Assembly (NCBI GenBank): GCA_006227805.1
Contig: SBFT01000394.1
Coordinates: 1 to 14,423, forward strand
Source: Paracoccaceae bacterium
Lineage (GTDB): Bacteria > Pseudomonadota > Alphaproteobacteria > Rhodobacterales > Rhodobacteraceae
Length of the DNA stretch: 14,423 nucleotides
Direction: 5' to 3'
Shown here: positions 1-6,537 of the stretch, piece after piece
How the letters are laid out: each line of letters opens with the position of its first letter
How positions within the stretch are numbered: position 1 is the stretch's first letter
Made by a program: the position numbers and the translations under genes
Notes under the pieces: generated by a model
Databases searched by the model: none
Told to the model about the DNA's origin: nothing
Seen by the model: the letters and a program-made list of their open reading frames with translations, nothing else

Positions 1-211
1 CGACCTTGCGCAGGTCCAGACCCGCCAGCGCGTCGTGCCGGGGATGGGGTGCGGGCGGCAGGGCCACAAGGACCGGCCCGATCCCGGCGCGCAGGGCGAT
101 TTCCGCCTGCCGCCGGATCAGGGGCAGGCCGTCGACCGGCTGCAACAGCTTGTCGAGGCCTTCCATGCGCGACGAGGCGCCTGCGCCCAGGATCAGGATC
201 GGGATCTCCAT
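1..211 (-). CDS. MobA-like nucleotidyltransferase (MocA/NTP transferase family), 3' part cut off
   Basis: Only the first 70 codons are inside the window; the gene runs off the left edge. Translation from the ATG at 211 gives an N-terminus with the motif LGAGASSRM-x4-K (residues 8-21). This is the nucleotide-binding signature of the MobA/MocA-type fold, which normally reads L-A-A-G-x-S-x-R-M-G-x2-K. It is followed by a PLIRRQAEIAL helix, as in molybdopterin cytidylyl- or guanylyl-transferase relatives. Such enzymes attach CMP or GMP to molybdenum cofactor, often for xanthine-dehydrogenase-type enzymes; this specific role is inferred. The gene lies 39 bases downstream of enolase on the same strand and could be cotranscribed with it. 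No clear Shine-Dalgarno precedes the ATG. Another sugar-nucleotide or cofactor nucleotidyltransferase of the same fold cannot be excluded from 70 residues. Confidence 0.75.
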   Translation of the reverse strand, partial: MEIPILILGAGASSRMEGLDKLLQPVDGLPLIRRQAEIALRAGIGPVLVALPPAPHPRHDALAGLDLRKV

Positions 212-250
212 GCGCGCCAGACTACGCGCCAGCCGACCCCGCGCAAGCCG

Positions 251-1525
251 TCAGCGCAGGATGGACCGGCCCGCATAGATCGCGGTGTCGCCCAGTTGCT
301 CCTCGATCCGGATCAGCTGGTTGTACTTGGCCAGCCGGTCCGAGCGCGCCAGCGATCCGGTCTTGATCTGCCCGCAATTGGTGGCGACGGCCAGGTCCGC
401 GATGGTGCTGTCCTCGGTCTCGCCCGAGCGGTGCGACATCACGTTCGTATAGCGCGCGCGATGCGCGATATCCACGGCGCGCAGCGTTTCGGTCAGCGAT
501 CCGATCTGGTTCACCTTGACCAGCATCGAATTGGCGCAGCCCTTGGCGATCCCTTCCGAGAGGCGGGCGGGGTTCGTGACGAAAAGATCGTCGCCGACCA
601 ATTGCACCCGGTCGCCCAGGGCCTGCGTCAGCAGGTGCCAGCCGTCCCAGTCATCCTCGGACATCCCGTCCTCGATCGAGATGATAGGGTAATCGTTCAC
701 CAGCGCTTCCAGGTAGGCCACGTTCTCGACGCTGGTCAGCCGTTTGTTCTCGCCCGACAGGACGTAATGGCCGTCCCTGAAATACTCGGTCGCGGCGCAG
801 TCCAGGGCCAGGTAGATGTCCTCGCCCGGGCGATAGCCTGCCTTCTCGATGGATTTCAGAATGAAATCAAGCGCGTCGCGGGTCGAGCTGATGTCGGGGG
901 CGAAGCCGCCCTCGTCGCCCACGCCGGTGGCCAGGCCCGCCGCCGACAGTTCCTTCTTCAGCGTGTGGAAGACCTCGGCACCCATGCGGACGGCGTCCCG
1001 GATGCTTTCGGCCGCCACCGGCATGATCATGAATTCCTGGATGTCGATCGGGTTGTCGGCATGTTCGCCGCCATTGATGATGTTCATCATCGGCACCGGC
1101 AGGACGCGGGCCGAGGTGCCGCCGACATAGCGGTAGAGCGGCTGCATGGTGAAATCCGCCGCCGCCTTCGCGGTGGCCAGCGACACGCCCAGGATCGCGT
1201 TCGCCCCCAGGCGCGACTTGTTCTCGGTCCCGTCCAGTTCGATCATCGCCGTGTCGATGGCCACCTGTTCGGTGGCGTCGAAGCCCACCAGCATGTCGGC
1301 GATCTCGCCGTTGACGGCTTCAACGGCCAGTTGCACGCCCTTGCCCAGATAGCGGGACATGTCGCCGTCGCGCTTCTCGACCGCCTCGTAGGCGCCGGTG
1401 GACGCGCCCGAGGGCACCGCCGCGCGGCCCATGCTGCCGTCTTCCAGCACCACGTCGACCTCGACGGTGGGATTGCCGCGGCTGTCCAGGATCTCGCGGG
1501 CGAAGATGTCGGTGATGATGCTCAT
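251..1525 (-). CDS. eno: Enolase (phosphopyruvate hydratase)
   Basis: Enolase interconverts 2-phosphoglycerate and phosphoenolpyruvate in cytosolic glycolysis and gluconeogenesis. The 424-residue product matches the usual bacterial length. The phosphate/substrate loop PSGASTG is at residues 38-44, His155 sits in NGGEHADN, and the catalytic acid/base Glu205 is in GDEGGF. Magnesium ligands are Asp242, Glu285 and Asp312. The catalytic Lys337 lies in the family signature LVKVNQIGSLTET, followed by SHRSGE (364-369) and Lys388. All key residues are present. The start is the ATG at 1525 because a good Shine-Dalgarno (AAGGGA on the minus strand, 1533-1538) sits 7 bases upstream and MSIITDIFAREILDSRGNPT is the canonical enolase beginning; the frame is open further upstream without family resemblance. 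The 68-base gap to the upstream transporter could hold its own promoter, but I see only weak hexamers there. Confidence 0.98.
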   Translation of the reverse strand: MSIITDIFAREILDSRGNPTVEVDVVLEDGSMGRAAVPSGASTGAYEAVEKRDGDMSRYLGKGVQLAVEAVNGEIADMLVGFDATEQVAIDTAMIELDGTENKSRLGANAILGVSLATAKAAADFTMQPLYRYVGGTSARVLPVPMMNIINGGEHADNPIDIQEFMIMPVAAESIRDAVRMGAEVFHTLKKELSAAGLATGVGDEGGFAPDISSTRDALDFILKSIEKAGYRPGEDIYLALDCAATEYFRDGHYVLSGENKRLTSVENVAYLEALVNDYPIISIEDGMSEDDWDGWHLLTQALGDRVQLVGDDLFVTNPARLSEGIAKGCANSMLVKVNQIGSLTETLRAVDIAHRARYTNVMSHRSGETEDSTIADLAVATNCGQIKTGSLARSDRLAKYNQLIRIEEQLGDTAIYAGRSILR

Positions 1526-1593
1526 TGCGCTGTCCCTTCGCGGCTGTGTTCGGCGGCCTTGTAGCGGGCGAAAGGCCAAAGGAAAAGAGGCAC

Positions 1594-2463
1594 TTAAGCG
1601 CGCGGGCGATGTTTGCGCTCGCGCCAGAGGGTGAAGAGGCCCGAGCCCACGATCAGCGCCGCGCCCGTCAGCATCAGGGCGTCGGGCCGTTCGGCGAAGA
1701 CCAGGACACCGATCACCAGCGCGAACAGGATCCGGGAATAGCGGAAGGGCGTGACGAAGCTGACCTCTCCCACCCGCATCGCGCCCACGATGCAGGTGTA
1801 GGAGAAGACCCCCATCGCCACCGCCCCGGCCACCAGCGCCCATTCGCGCGGCACGGGTGCGACGCCTGTGCCGCCGGTCGTCACCGCAAGAAGCCCCGCC
1901 GCCGGGATCAGCGTCAGGAAGGCCAGGAAGCTCAGTTGCGAGGACGACATCGCCGCCGGTATGCGCCGGGTGGCGAGATCGCGCAGGCTGAGACCCACCA
2001 CGGCGGCCACCGCGAAGAGCGCGTTGGCGTCGAAGCCTTCCAGCCCCGGGCGGATCACCAGAAGCACGCCCAGGAAGCCCGCGAAGATCGCGGCCCAGCG
2101 CCGCCAGCCCACCTTTTCCCCCAGAAACAGCGCCGCCCCCAGCGTGACCGCCAGCGGCAGCGCCTGCAGGATCGCCGAGGCCTGCGCCAGCGGCGTCAGG
2201 GCAAGTGCCGTGACGAAGCTGAGCGTTCCGACCAGTTCTCCCAGGTTGCGCAGCAGGACCAGTTTCGACAGCGCCGCGCGGGGAAACAGGGTCTCGCCCC
2301 GCAGTGACAGGAAGACGCCGAAGGTCGCGGCGCCGCCGATCCCCAGGAAGAGGATGATCTGCCAGGTCGGCAGCCGGTCGGCCAGAAGCTTGATGAACAT
2401 GTCCTCGATGGCGAAGCCCAGCATCGCCAGCACCATCAGGGCGGCGCCGCGCAGGTTGTCCAT
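1594..2463 (-). CDS. DMT-superfamily transporter, EamA type
   Basis: This 289-residue integral membrane protein has about ten hydrophobic segments and two EamA halves (roughly residues 5-137 and 148-280). That is the standard size and layout of drug/metabolite transporter permeases of the inner membrane. Family-like features are the helix containing ALTPLAQASAI (88-98), followed by LFLGEKVGWRRW, and the second-half helix SFVTPFRYSRILFALVIG (235-252). The substrate cannot be read from the sequence; amino-acid, metabolite or SAM-type transport are all known for the superfamily. The ATG at 2463 was chosen because MDNLRGAALMVLAMLGFA begins directly with the first transmembrane helix. The frame stays open to 2610, with another ATG at residue -17, but that extension is not membrane-like. 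No strong ribosome site is visible. A perfect 7-base inverted repeat (2481-2501) lies 17 bases upstream. The gene precedes eno on the same strand. Confidence 0.88.
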   Translation of the reverse strand: MDNLRGAALMVLAMLGFAIEDMFIKLLADRLPTWQIILFLGIGGAATFGVFLSLRGETLFPRAALSKLVLLRNLGELVGTLSFVTALALTPLAQASAILQALPLAVTLGAALFLGEKVGWRRWAAIFAGFLGVLLVIRPGLEGFDANALFAVAAVVGLSLRDLATRRIPAAMSSSQLSFLAFLTLIPAAGLLAVTTGGTGVAPVPREWALVAGAVAMGVFSYTCIVGAMRVGEVSFVTPFRYSRILFALVIGVLVFAERPDALMLTGAALIVGSGLFTLWRERKHRPRA

Positions 2464-2480
2464 GAGGTCACATCCGGAGG

Positions 2481-2501
2481 CGCGGGATGCGCCGTCCCGC
2501 G
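2481..2501. repeat. Perfect inverted repeat in a divergent intergenic region
   Basis: CGCGGGA at 2481-2487 is exactly complementary to TCCCGCG at 2495-2501, with a 7-base loop. It lies in the 109-base divergent spacer between the EamA gene (start 2463, minus) and the AbrB-family gene (start 2573, plus). It could be an operator, or a hairpin in the leader of the minus-strand transcript. In such GC-rich DNA a 7-base stem can also arise by chance. No convincing sigma-70 hexamers were found in the rest of this spacer. Confidence 0.4.
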
Positions 2502-2572
2502 TGACATGACCCATTGCCGGAACCAAAGCAACCCCGTGACCCGGGTGGCAAGACCGTGCTAGCAGCAGGGCC

Positions 2573-3616
2573 ATGAAGACGATGATCGATCCCGCGCTCT
2601 GGCGCGACACCGCCTCGACCCTCTGCGTCGCCGGCCTCGGCGCGCTGATGGCCTGGGGCCTCGGGTTGCCGGCCTACCTGCTGACGGGACCGGCGCTTGC
2701 GGTCAGCCTGGCGGGCCTTTTCGGGTTGCGGATGCAGATCGCGCCGCTGGCGCGCGACGCCGCCTTCATCGTCATCGGCATCGGTATCGGCGCGACCGTG
2801 ACGCCCGAGACCACCGCCGCGATGCTGCGCTGGCCTCTGGCGTTCGTGGTCCTGGCGGTGATGCTCTGGGCGATTATGTGGGCCTGTGCGCGGCTGTTGC
2901 GGCTGGGCTTCGGCTTTGACCGGGACAGCGCGATCCTGGCCTCGGCGCCCGGGCATCTGAGCTTCGTCATCGGCCTGTCGGCCGAGGCGGGCGTAGATGC
3001 GCTGCGCGTGACGCTGGTGCAGGCGGTGCGGCTTCTGGCGCTGACGCTGATCGTGCCGGTGATCGCAAGGCTGATGGGCGTCGAGATCCCGCCAAATCCG
3101 CTGTCGGGGCAGGGCGTGCTGGGCTGGGCCGCCTTCGCGGCGCTGGCGGGGGTGTCGCTGATCCTGGGGCTGGGCCTGCGGCGCGCGCGGGTGCCTGCGG
3201 CGCTGTTGATCGGGGCGATGCTGGTCTCGGGCCTGGGTCACGGGGCGGGCGTGGTCGCGGGCGGTGTCGCGCCCTGGCTGGGGGCCACGTGCCTCGTCGC
3301 CCTGGGCGCGCTGATCGGGACGCGATTCTCGGGGGTCACCTTCGCCCAGCTGGGCGCCTGCCTCGGCGCGGGCCTTGCGGTCACGGCGATGGCGACGCTG
3401 ATCTCGGGCGCCGTCGCCCTGGCGGTGGCGGGGTATCTCGGGCTCGATCCCGTCACGGTCCTTGCGGCCTTCGCCCCCGGCGGGTTCGAGACGATGATCG
3501 CCCTCGGCGCGGTCCTCGGCGGGCAGGCGGGCTTCGTCGCCGCCGCCCATGTGGTGCGCCTGATGATCCTGACCGTGCTGATCCCGGCGATGCTGGGCCG
3601 CCGCAGCCGCGCCTGA
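2573..3616 (+). CDS. AbrB-family integral membrane protein (PF05145 type, duplicated domain)
   Basis: The product has 347 residues and is very hydrophobic, with ten or more membrane segments. It shows the internal duplication typical of this family: APGHLSF (125-131) followed by VQAVRLL (149-155) in the first half, and APGGFET (301-307) followed by AHVVRLM (325-331) in the second. Proteins like this are often misannotated as ammonia monooxygenase or as AbrB regulators. They are membrane proteins of largely unknown function; a transport or regulatory role is inferred, not shown. The ATG at 2573 is preceded by a purine-rich GCAGGG. The gene is transcribed divergently from the EamA transporter and converges on fur, with 5 bases between the two stop codons, which leaves no room for a conventional terminator. 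I am confident of the family but not of the function. Confidence 0.88.
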   Translation: MKTMIDPALWRDTASTLCVAGLGALMAWGLGLPAYLLTGPALAVSLAGLFGLRMQIAPLARDAAFIVIGIGIGATVTPETTAAMLRWPLAFVVLAVMLWAIMWACARLLRLGFGFDRDSAILASAPGHLSFVIGLSAEAGVDALRVTLVQAVRLLALTLIVPVIARLMGVEIPPNPLSGQGVLGWAAFAALAGVSLILGLGLRRARVPAALLIGAMLVSGLGHGAGVVAGGVAPWLGATCLVALGALIGTRFSGVTFAQLGACLGAGLAVTAMATLISGAVALAVAGYLGLDPVTVLAAFAPGGFETMIALGAVLGGQAGFVAAAHVVRLMILTVLIPAMLGRRSRA

Positions 3617-3621
3617 GGCGA

Positions 3622-4035
3622 TCAGCCCTTCTTCAGGGGCACGCCGTAGAGTTCCAGCTTGTGCCCGCGCAGTTCGTATCCCAGCCGGCGCGCGATGCGT
3701 TCCTGCAATTCCTCGATCTCTTCATCGACGAATTCGATCACCTCGCCCGAATTCATGTCGATCAGGTGATCGTGATGGTCGCGCTCGGCGTCTTCATAGC
3801 GCGCGCGGCCATCGCCGAATTCCAGCTTTTCGAGGATCCCCGCCTCGTCGAAGAGCTTGACGGTGCGGTAGACCGTCGCGATCGAGATGTTGGGATCGAT
3901 CCCCGAGGCGCGTTTGTAGAGTTCCTCGACATCGGGGTGATCGTCGCTGTCTTCCAGCACCTGCGCGATCGTGCGGCGCTGGCCGGTGATGCGCAGGCCC
4001 TTGGCCTCGCAGCGGGAGAGAATGGTATCGGGCAT
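3622..4035 (-). CDS. fur: Fur-family metalloregulator, alphaproteobacterial Fur/Mur type
   Basis: This 137-residue cytosolic repressor has the Fur winged-helix (about residues 10-80; the recognition helix region contains SIATVYRTVKLFDEAGIL) and the dimerisation/metal domain (about 82-135). Metal ligands line up with those of E. coli Fur at the same residue numbers: His33, Glu81, His88 and His90 for the sensory site, and His87, Asp89, Glu108 and His125 for the second site. The two structural-zinc cysteines that follow HHDHLI in many Fur proteins are replaced (HHDHLIDMNSGEVIEF), and the only cysteine is Cys9. This cysteine-poor pattern is typical of alphaproteobacterial Fur, which in several species responds mainly to manganese (Mur). 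It lacks a Zur cysteine signature and does not look like Irr. The start ATG at 4035 gives the full DNA-binding domain; its Shine-Dalgarno is weak. The 93 bases upstream probably carry the promoter, but I could not pick it out, nor a recognisable Fur/Mur operator. Confidence 0.93.
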   Translation of the reverse strand: MPDTILSRCEAKGLRITGQRRTIAQVLEDSDDHPDVEELYKRASGIDPNISIATVYRTVKLFDEAGILEKLEFGDGRARYEDAERDHHDHLIDMNSGEVIEFVDEEIEELQERIARRLGYELRGHKLELYGVPLKKG

Positions 4036-4128
4036 GGCGCGGTGTCCGGGCTGTCCTGCGATCTGTTGTCCGGGTTTATCGCGCCGCGGCTCCGAGGGCC
4101 ACCCGGCAAATCGTCCGACCGGACCGCG

Positions 4129-4839
4129 TCAGGGCCGTTTCAGGTCCGCCCAGACCGGCAGGTGATCCGAGGCCACATGCGCGGGCTGGGCTGTCCAGGC
4201 GCCGTGGCCGCCGACCGCGAGCCCGCCCGACACGGCGATGCGGTCGAGCGGCGCGACCGGCGCTGCCGCGGGAAAGGAGGGCAGCGGCGCGAGAAACCGC
4301 ATGGCAGGCGCCGCGCGCAGCAGAAGCGGATTGCGGTCCCAGTCGTTGAAATCCCCGGCCCAGACCGTGGGCATGGCGGGGCGTTCGCGCAGACAGCGCG
4401 ACAGCCGGTGCAACTGCATCCGCCGCCAGGTGGCCAGAAGCCCCAGATGCAGGCCGATCACCCGAAGCGGGCCCACACCCGTGTCGAATTCGGCCAGCAC
4501 CGCGCCCCGCGGCTCGAGCCCCGGAAGCGGGATGCGATCGCTCTGCCGCAGGGCAACTTCGCCGCGATGGAGAATCGCGTTCCCGTGCCAGCCGAGCGAC
4601 CCGGCCCCGCCGAGCGGCACGATCTTCCAGCCCTCCTGCTCGACCGCGAAGGCCGGGAGGGCGGCCGGACGGGGCGGCAGGCGCTTGTCGGCTTCCTGCA
4701 GGGTGATTATCTGAGCCGCGAGCGCGTCGATCACGCGCAGGATCCGCGACGGTTTGCGCCGCAGATCGAGCCCTACGCACTTCTGGATGTTGTAGGTGGC
4801 GATGCGCAGGGTTGCGGGCTGTTGCGGGGGCAGGGTCAT
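4129..4839 (-). CDS. Endonuclease/exonuclease/phosphatase (EEP) family protein
   Basis: A 236-residue metal-dependent hydrolase of the DNase I-like fold. Signature blocks appear in order: IATYNIQKCVG (Asn17), ITLQEADKR (Glu49), GWHGNAIL (84-90), VIGLHLG (His131), AGDFNDW (Asp163, Asn165), PLDRI (Asp199) and the C-terminal SDHLPVWADL (Asp225, His226). All catalytic positions of the family are present, so it should be active on a phosphodiester or phosphomonoester. Whether the substrate is DNA, an inositol phosphate or a phospholipid cannot be told. No signal peptide is evident. Two starts are possible: ATG at 4839 (used here) or an in-frame GTG at 4848. The ATG start overlaps by two bases the ATG of the divergent membrane-protein gene at 4838, so each gene's 5' control region would lie inside the other's coding sequence. 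It is upstream of fur on the same strand but separated by 93 bases. Confidence 0.88.
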   Translation of the reverse strand: MTLPPQQPATLRIATYNIQKCVGLDLRRKPSRILRVIDALAAQIITLQEADKRLPPRPAALPAFAVEQEGWKIVPLGGAGSLGWHGNAILHRGEVALRQSDRIPLPGLEPRGAVLAEFDTGVGPLRVIGLHLGLLATWRRMQLHRLSRCLRERPAMPTVWAGDFNDWDRNPLLLRAAPAMRFLAPLPSFPAAAPVAPLDRIAVSGGLAVGGHGAWTAQPAHVASDHLPVWADLKRP

Positions 4840-5533
4840 GAGAGTCACCGATCACGCCATTCTGACCTGGATGATCTGGGGGGCAAGCCTCGGCACCTGT
4901 CTTTTCGCGCTGTACGAGGCCAACTGGCCGCTCGCCTTCGTTTCGCTGGCCACCTTCGGCCTGTCGGTCGTCCCCGTGGTGGCGGCGCGATACGCCGGAA
5001 TAGCGGTGCCGCGCAGTTTCATGGCAGGCATCATCCTGTTCATCTTCTCGACCCTGTTTCTGGGCGAGGTGATGGATTTCTACAACCGCCTGTGGTGGTG
5101 GGACATGGTTCTGCATGGGGTCTCGGCCATCGGGTTCGGGGTGATCGGCTTCGTGGCGATGTTCATGCTGTTCCAGGGCGACCGCTTCGCGGCGCCGCAT
5201 CTGGCGCTGTGCTTCTTCGCGATGTGCTGCGCCATCGCCATGGGGACGGTGTGGGAGATCTTCGAGTTCGCCATGGACCGATTGTTCGGTTTCGACATGC
5301 AGAAATCCGGGCTCATGGACACGATGGGAGATCTCATCATCAACGTGATCGGGGCCCTGATCGGCTCGGGGGCGGGCTATCTCTATCTGCGCGGGGCGGA
5401 AAAGGCCCTGATCGCCGCGATGATCAGCGAATTCGTGCGCCACAACCCGCGCTTCTTCGGCCGCGCGCGGCATCGCGCGCCGACAACGCGGATGGAGGAC
5501 GACCGGCGGCCGCCGGAGGACGGCAGGATGTGA
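4838..5533 (+). CDS. DUF2238/YjdF-like integral membrane protein
   Basis: The 231-residue protein has about six hydrophobic segments between residues 8 and 185, then a charged, arginine-rich cytoplasmic-looking tail. Conserved blocks resemble the DUF2238 (YjdF) family: WWWDMVLHGVSAIGFG (87-100, with Asp89 and His93 inside or near the membrane), MGTVWEIFEFAMDRLFG (135-151) and DTMGDLIINVIGALIGS (161-177). The buried acidic/His residues suggest more than a scaffold, but no biochemical function is established for the family. The ATG at 4838 is preferred because it is preceded by the purine-rich GGGGGCAGGG and starts just before the first helix. A GTG at 4796 would add 14 non-hydrophobic residues. 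The gene is divergent from, and overlaps the start of, the EEP-family gene. The tail (residues 205-231) is proline/arginine-rich and probably disordered. Confidence 0.82.
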   Translation: MRVTDHAILTWMIWGASLGTCLFALYEANWPLAFVSLATFGLSVVPVVAARYAGIAVPRSFMAGIILFIFSTLFLGEVMDFYNRLWWWDMVLHGVSAIGFGVIGFVAMFMLFQGDRFAAPHLALCFFAMCCAIAMGTVWEIFEFAMDRLFGFDMQKSGLMDTMGDLIINVIGALIGSGAGYLYLRGAEKALIAAMISEFVRHNPRFFGRARHRAPTTRMEDDRRPPEDGRM

Positions 5534-5546
5534 ACAGTTTAACGGC

Positions 5547-5575
5547 TTGACAGCGATCCTGCGGACCCTTCCCTT
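5547..5575 (+). promoter_or_regulatory. Candidate sigma-70 promoter with consensus -35
   Basis: A perfect TTGACA occurs at 5547-5552, 14 bases after the stop of the DUF2238-like gene. With a 17-base spacer the -10 would be TCCCTT (5570-5575), a poor match. The geometry puts transcription start at or next to the A of the ATG at 5582, and there is no Shine-Dalgarno before that ATG, which fits a leaderless mRNA. The weak -10 keeps confidence low. Confidence 0.35.
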
Positions 5576-5581
5576 GGGCCC

Positions 5582-6457
5582 ATGGAACGCAAGGATCACG
5601 TGGATCTCTTCGGCGCCGTGGCCCTGGTCACCTTCGCCACGCTTTTTGCCTTCAACCAGGTCGTCATCAAGGTCACCGGGGGCGGCTTCGGACCGGTCTT
5701 CATGGCGGGCCTGCGGTCCGTGGGGGCGCTGGTGGTTCTGGCGCTGTGGATGTGGTGGCGCGGCGTGCGGCTGCACACGCCGCCCGGCGCCGCCCTGGGC
5801 GGCGTGATCGCGGGTGTGCTGTTCTCGGTCGAGTTCGTGGGCGTCTTCGTGGCGCTGGACCTGACCACTGTCTCACGCGCGTCGATCATGCTCTATTCCA
5901 TGCCGGTCTGGCTGGCGCTGGCGGCGCATTTCGTGCTGCCGAACGAGCGCCTGACACGGCGGCGCAGCCTGGGACTGACGCTGGCCATGGCGGGCGTGGC
6001 GGTGGCGCTCTTCGATCGCAGCGGCGGCGTGGGCAGTCTGGTGGGCGACCTCCTGGCGCTGATGGCGGCGATGTGCTGGGCGGGCATCGCGCTGACGGTG
6101 CGGCTGACGCCCCTGTCGCGGGCCAGCCCCGAGGTGCAATTGCTGTGGCAATTGGTGATCTCGGCCCCGGTGCTGCTGGCCTGCGCGCCCTACATGGGCG
6201 ACCTGGTGCGGGACCTCGCGCCGATCCATCTCTGGGGGCTGGCCTACCAGGTGGTCATCATCGCCTCGCTGGGCTTCCTCGCCTGGTTCTGGCTGCTGGC
6301 GCGCTATCCGGCCTCCGGGGTCGCGTCGTTTTCGTTCCTCTCGCCGGTCCTGGCGGTGATTTTGGGGTGGGCGCTGCTGGACGAGCATATCGCGGCGCCG
6401 GTCTGGGGCGCGCTGGGGCTGGTGGCGGTGGGGCTGGTGCTGATCAACCGGCGCTGA
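5582..6457 (+). CDS. DMT-superfamily transporter, EamA type (second copy of the family)
   Basis: A 291-residue inner-membrane permease with about ten transmembrane segments and two EamA repeats (roughly residues 10-143 and 152-290). Recognisable elements are the N-terminal helix TFATLFAFNQVVIKVTGGGFGPVF, the helix with DLTTVSRASIMLYSMPVWLAL (about 101-121) and the C-terminal FSFLSPVLAVILGWALLDEHI. The pattern of a serine/proline-containing helix before a conserved acidic residue is typical of the family. The substrate is unknown. It is distinct in sequence from the other EamA gene in this window (1594-2463), so this is not a recent duplication. There is no Shine-Dalgarno upstream of the ATG; a TTGACA at 5547 suggests its own, possibly leaderless, transcription. 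The gene ends in front of a GC-rich hairpin repeat shared with the convergent selO gene. Confidence 0.9.
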   Translation: MERKDHVDLFGAVALVTFATLFAFNQVVIKVTGGGFGPVFMAGLRSVGALVVLALWMWWRGVRLHTPPGAALGGVIAGVLFSVEFVGVFVALDLTTVSRASIMLYSMPVWLALAAHFVLPNERLTRRRSLGLTLAMAGVAVALFDRSGGVGSLVGDLLALMAAMCWAGIALTVRLTPLSRASPEVQLLWQLVISAPVLLACAPYMGDLVRDLAPIHLWGLAYQVVIIASLGFLAWFWLLARYPASGVASFSFLSPVLAVILGWALLDEHIAAPVWGALGLVAVGLVLINRR

Positions 6458-6474
6458 GGAGGCAGGGCGCGGAC

Positions 6475-6523
6475 GGGGGGCTCTGCCCCCCGGGCCCATG
6501 CGGGCCTCCCCCCGGGATATTTG
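6475..6523. repeat. GC-rich extragenic palindromic element, probable bidirectional terminator
   Basis: It occupies the 80-base gap between two convergent stop codons. It contains a perfect 7-bp stem GGGGGGC/GCCCCCC (6475-6481 and 6485-6491) with a TCT loop, and a second 5-bp stem GGCCC/GGGCC (6493-6497 and 6502-6506). CCCCCCGGG occurs twice as a direct repeat (6486-6494 and 6508-6516), and the unit ends in GGGATATTT. I recall very similar hairpin strings ending in CCCCCGGGATATTT as abundant extragenic elements in Rhodobacteraceae genomes; I could not check this here. Position and symmetry fit termination of both transcripts, although no long T-run follows. Confidence 0.65.
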
Positions 6524-6537
6524 CGGCGAGAGGAAGA

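Noticed and set aside
1526..1593. A promoter for eno (TTTTCC, 17 bases, TACAAG on minus)
   Set aside because: Both hexamers are poor matches and I could not separate them from chance; only the ribosome site at 1533-1538 is convincing.
3289..5550. A 753-codon open frame on plus, and similar long frames at 35-1564, 4076-5776, 11209-13302 and 11409-13385
   Set aside because: They lie over well-identified genes in other frames, are rich in Arg/Pro/Gly/His with no recognisable domain, and are expected shadows in high-GC DNA.
1594..6457. Recent duplication of the two EamA transporters
   Set aside because: The two proteins share fold and length but little direct sequence identity by eye.
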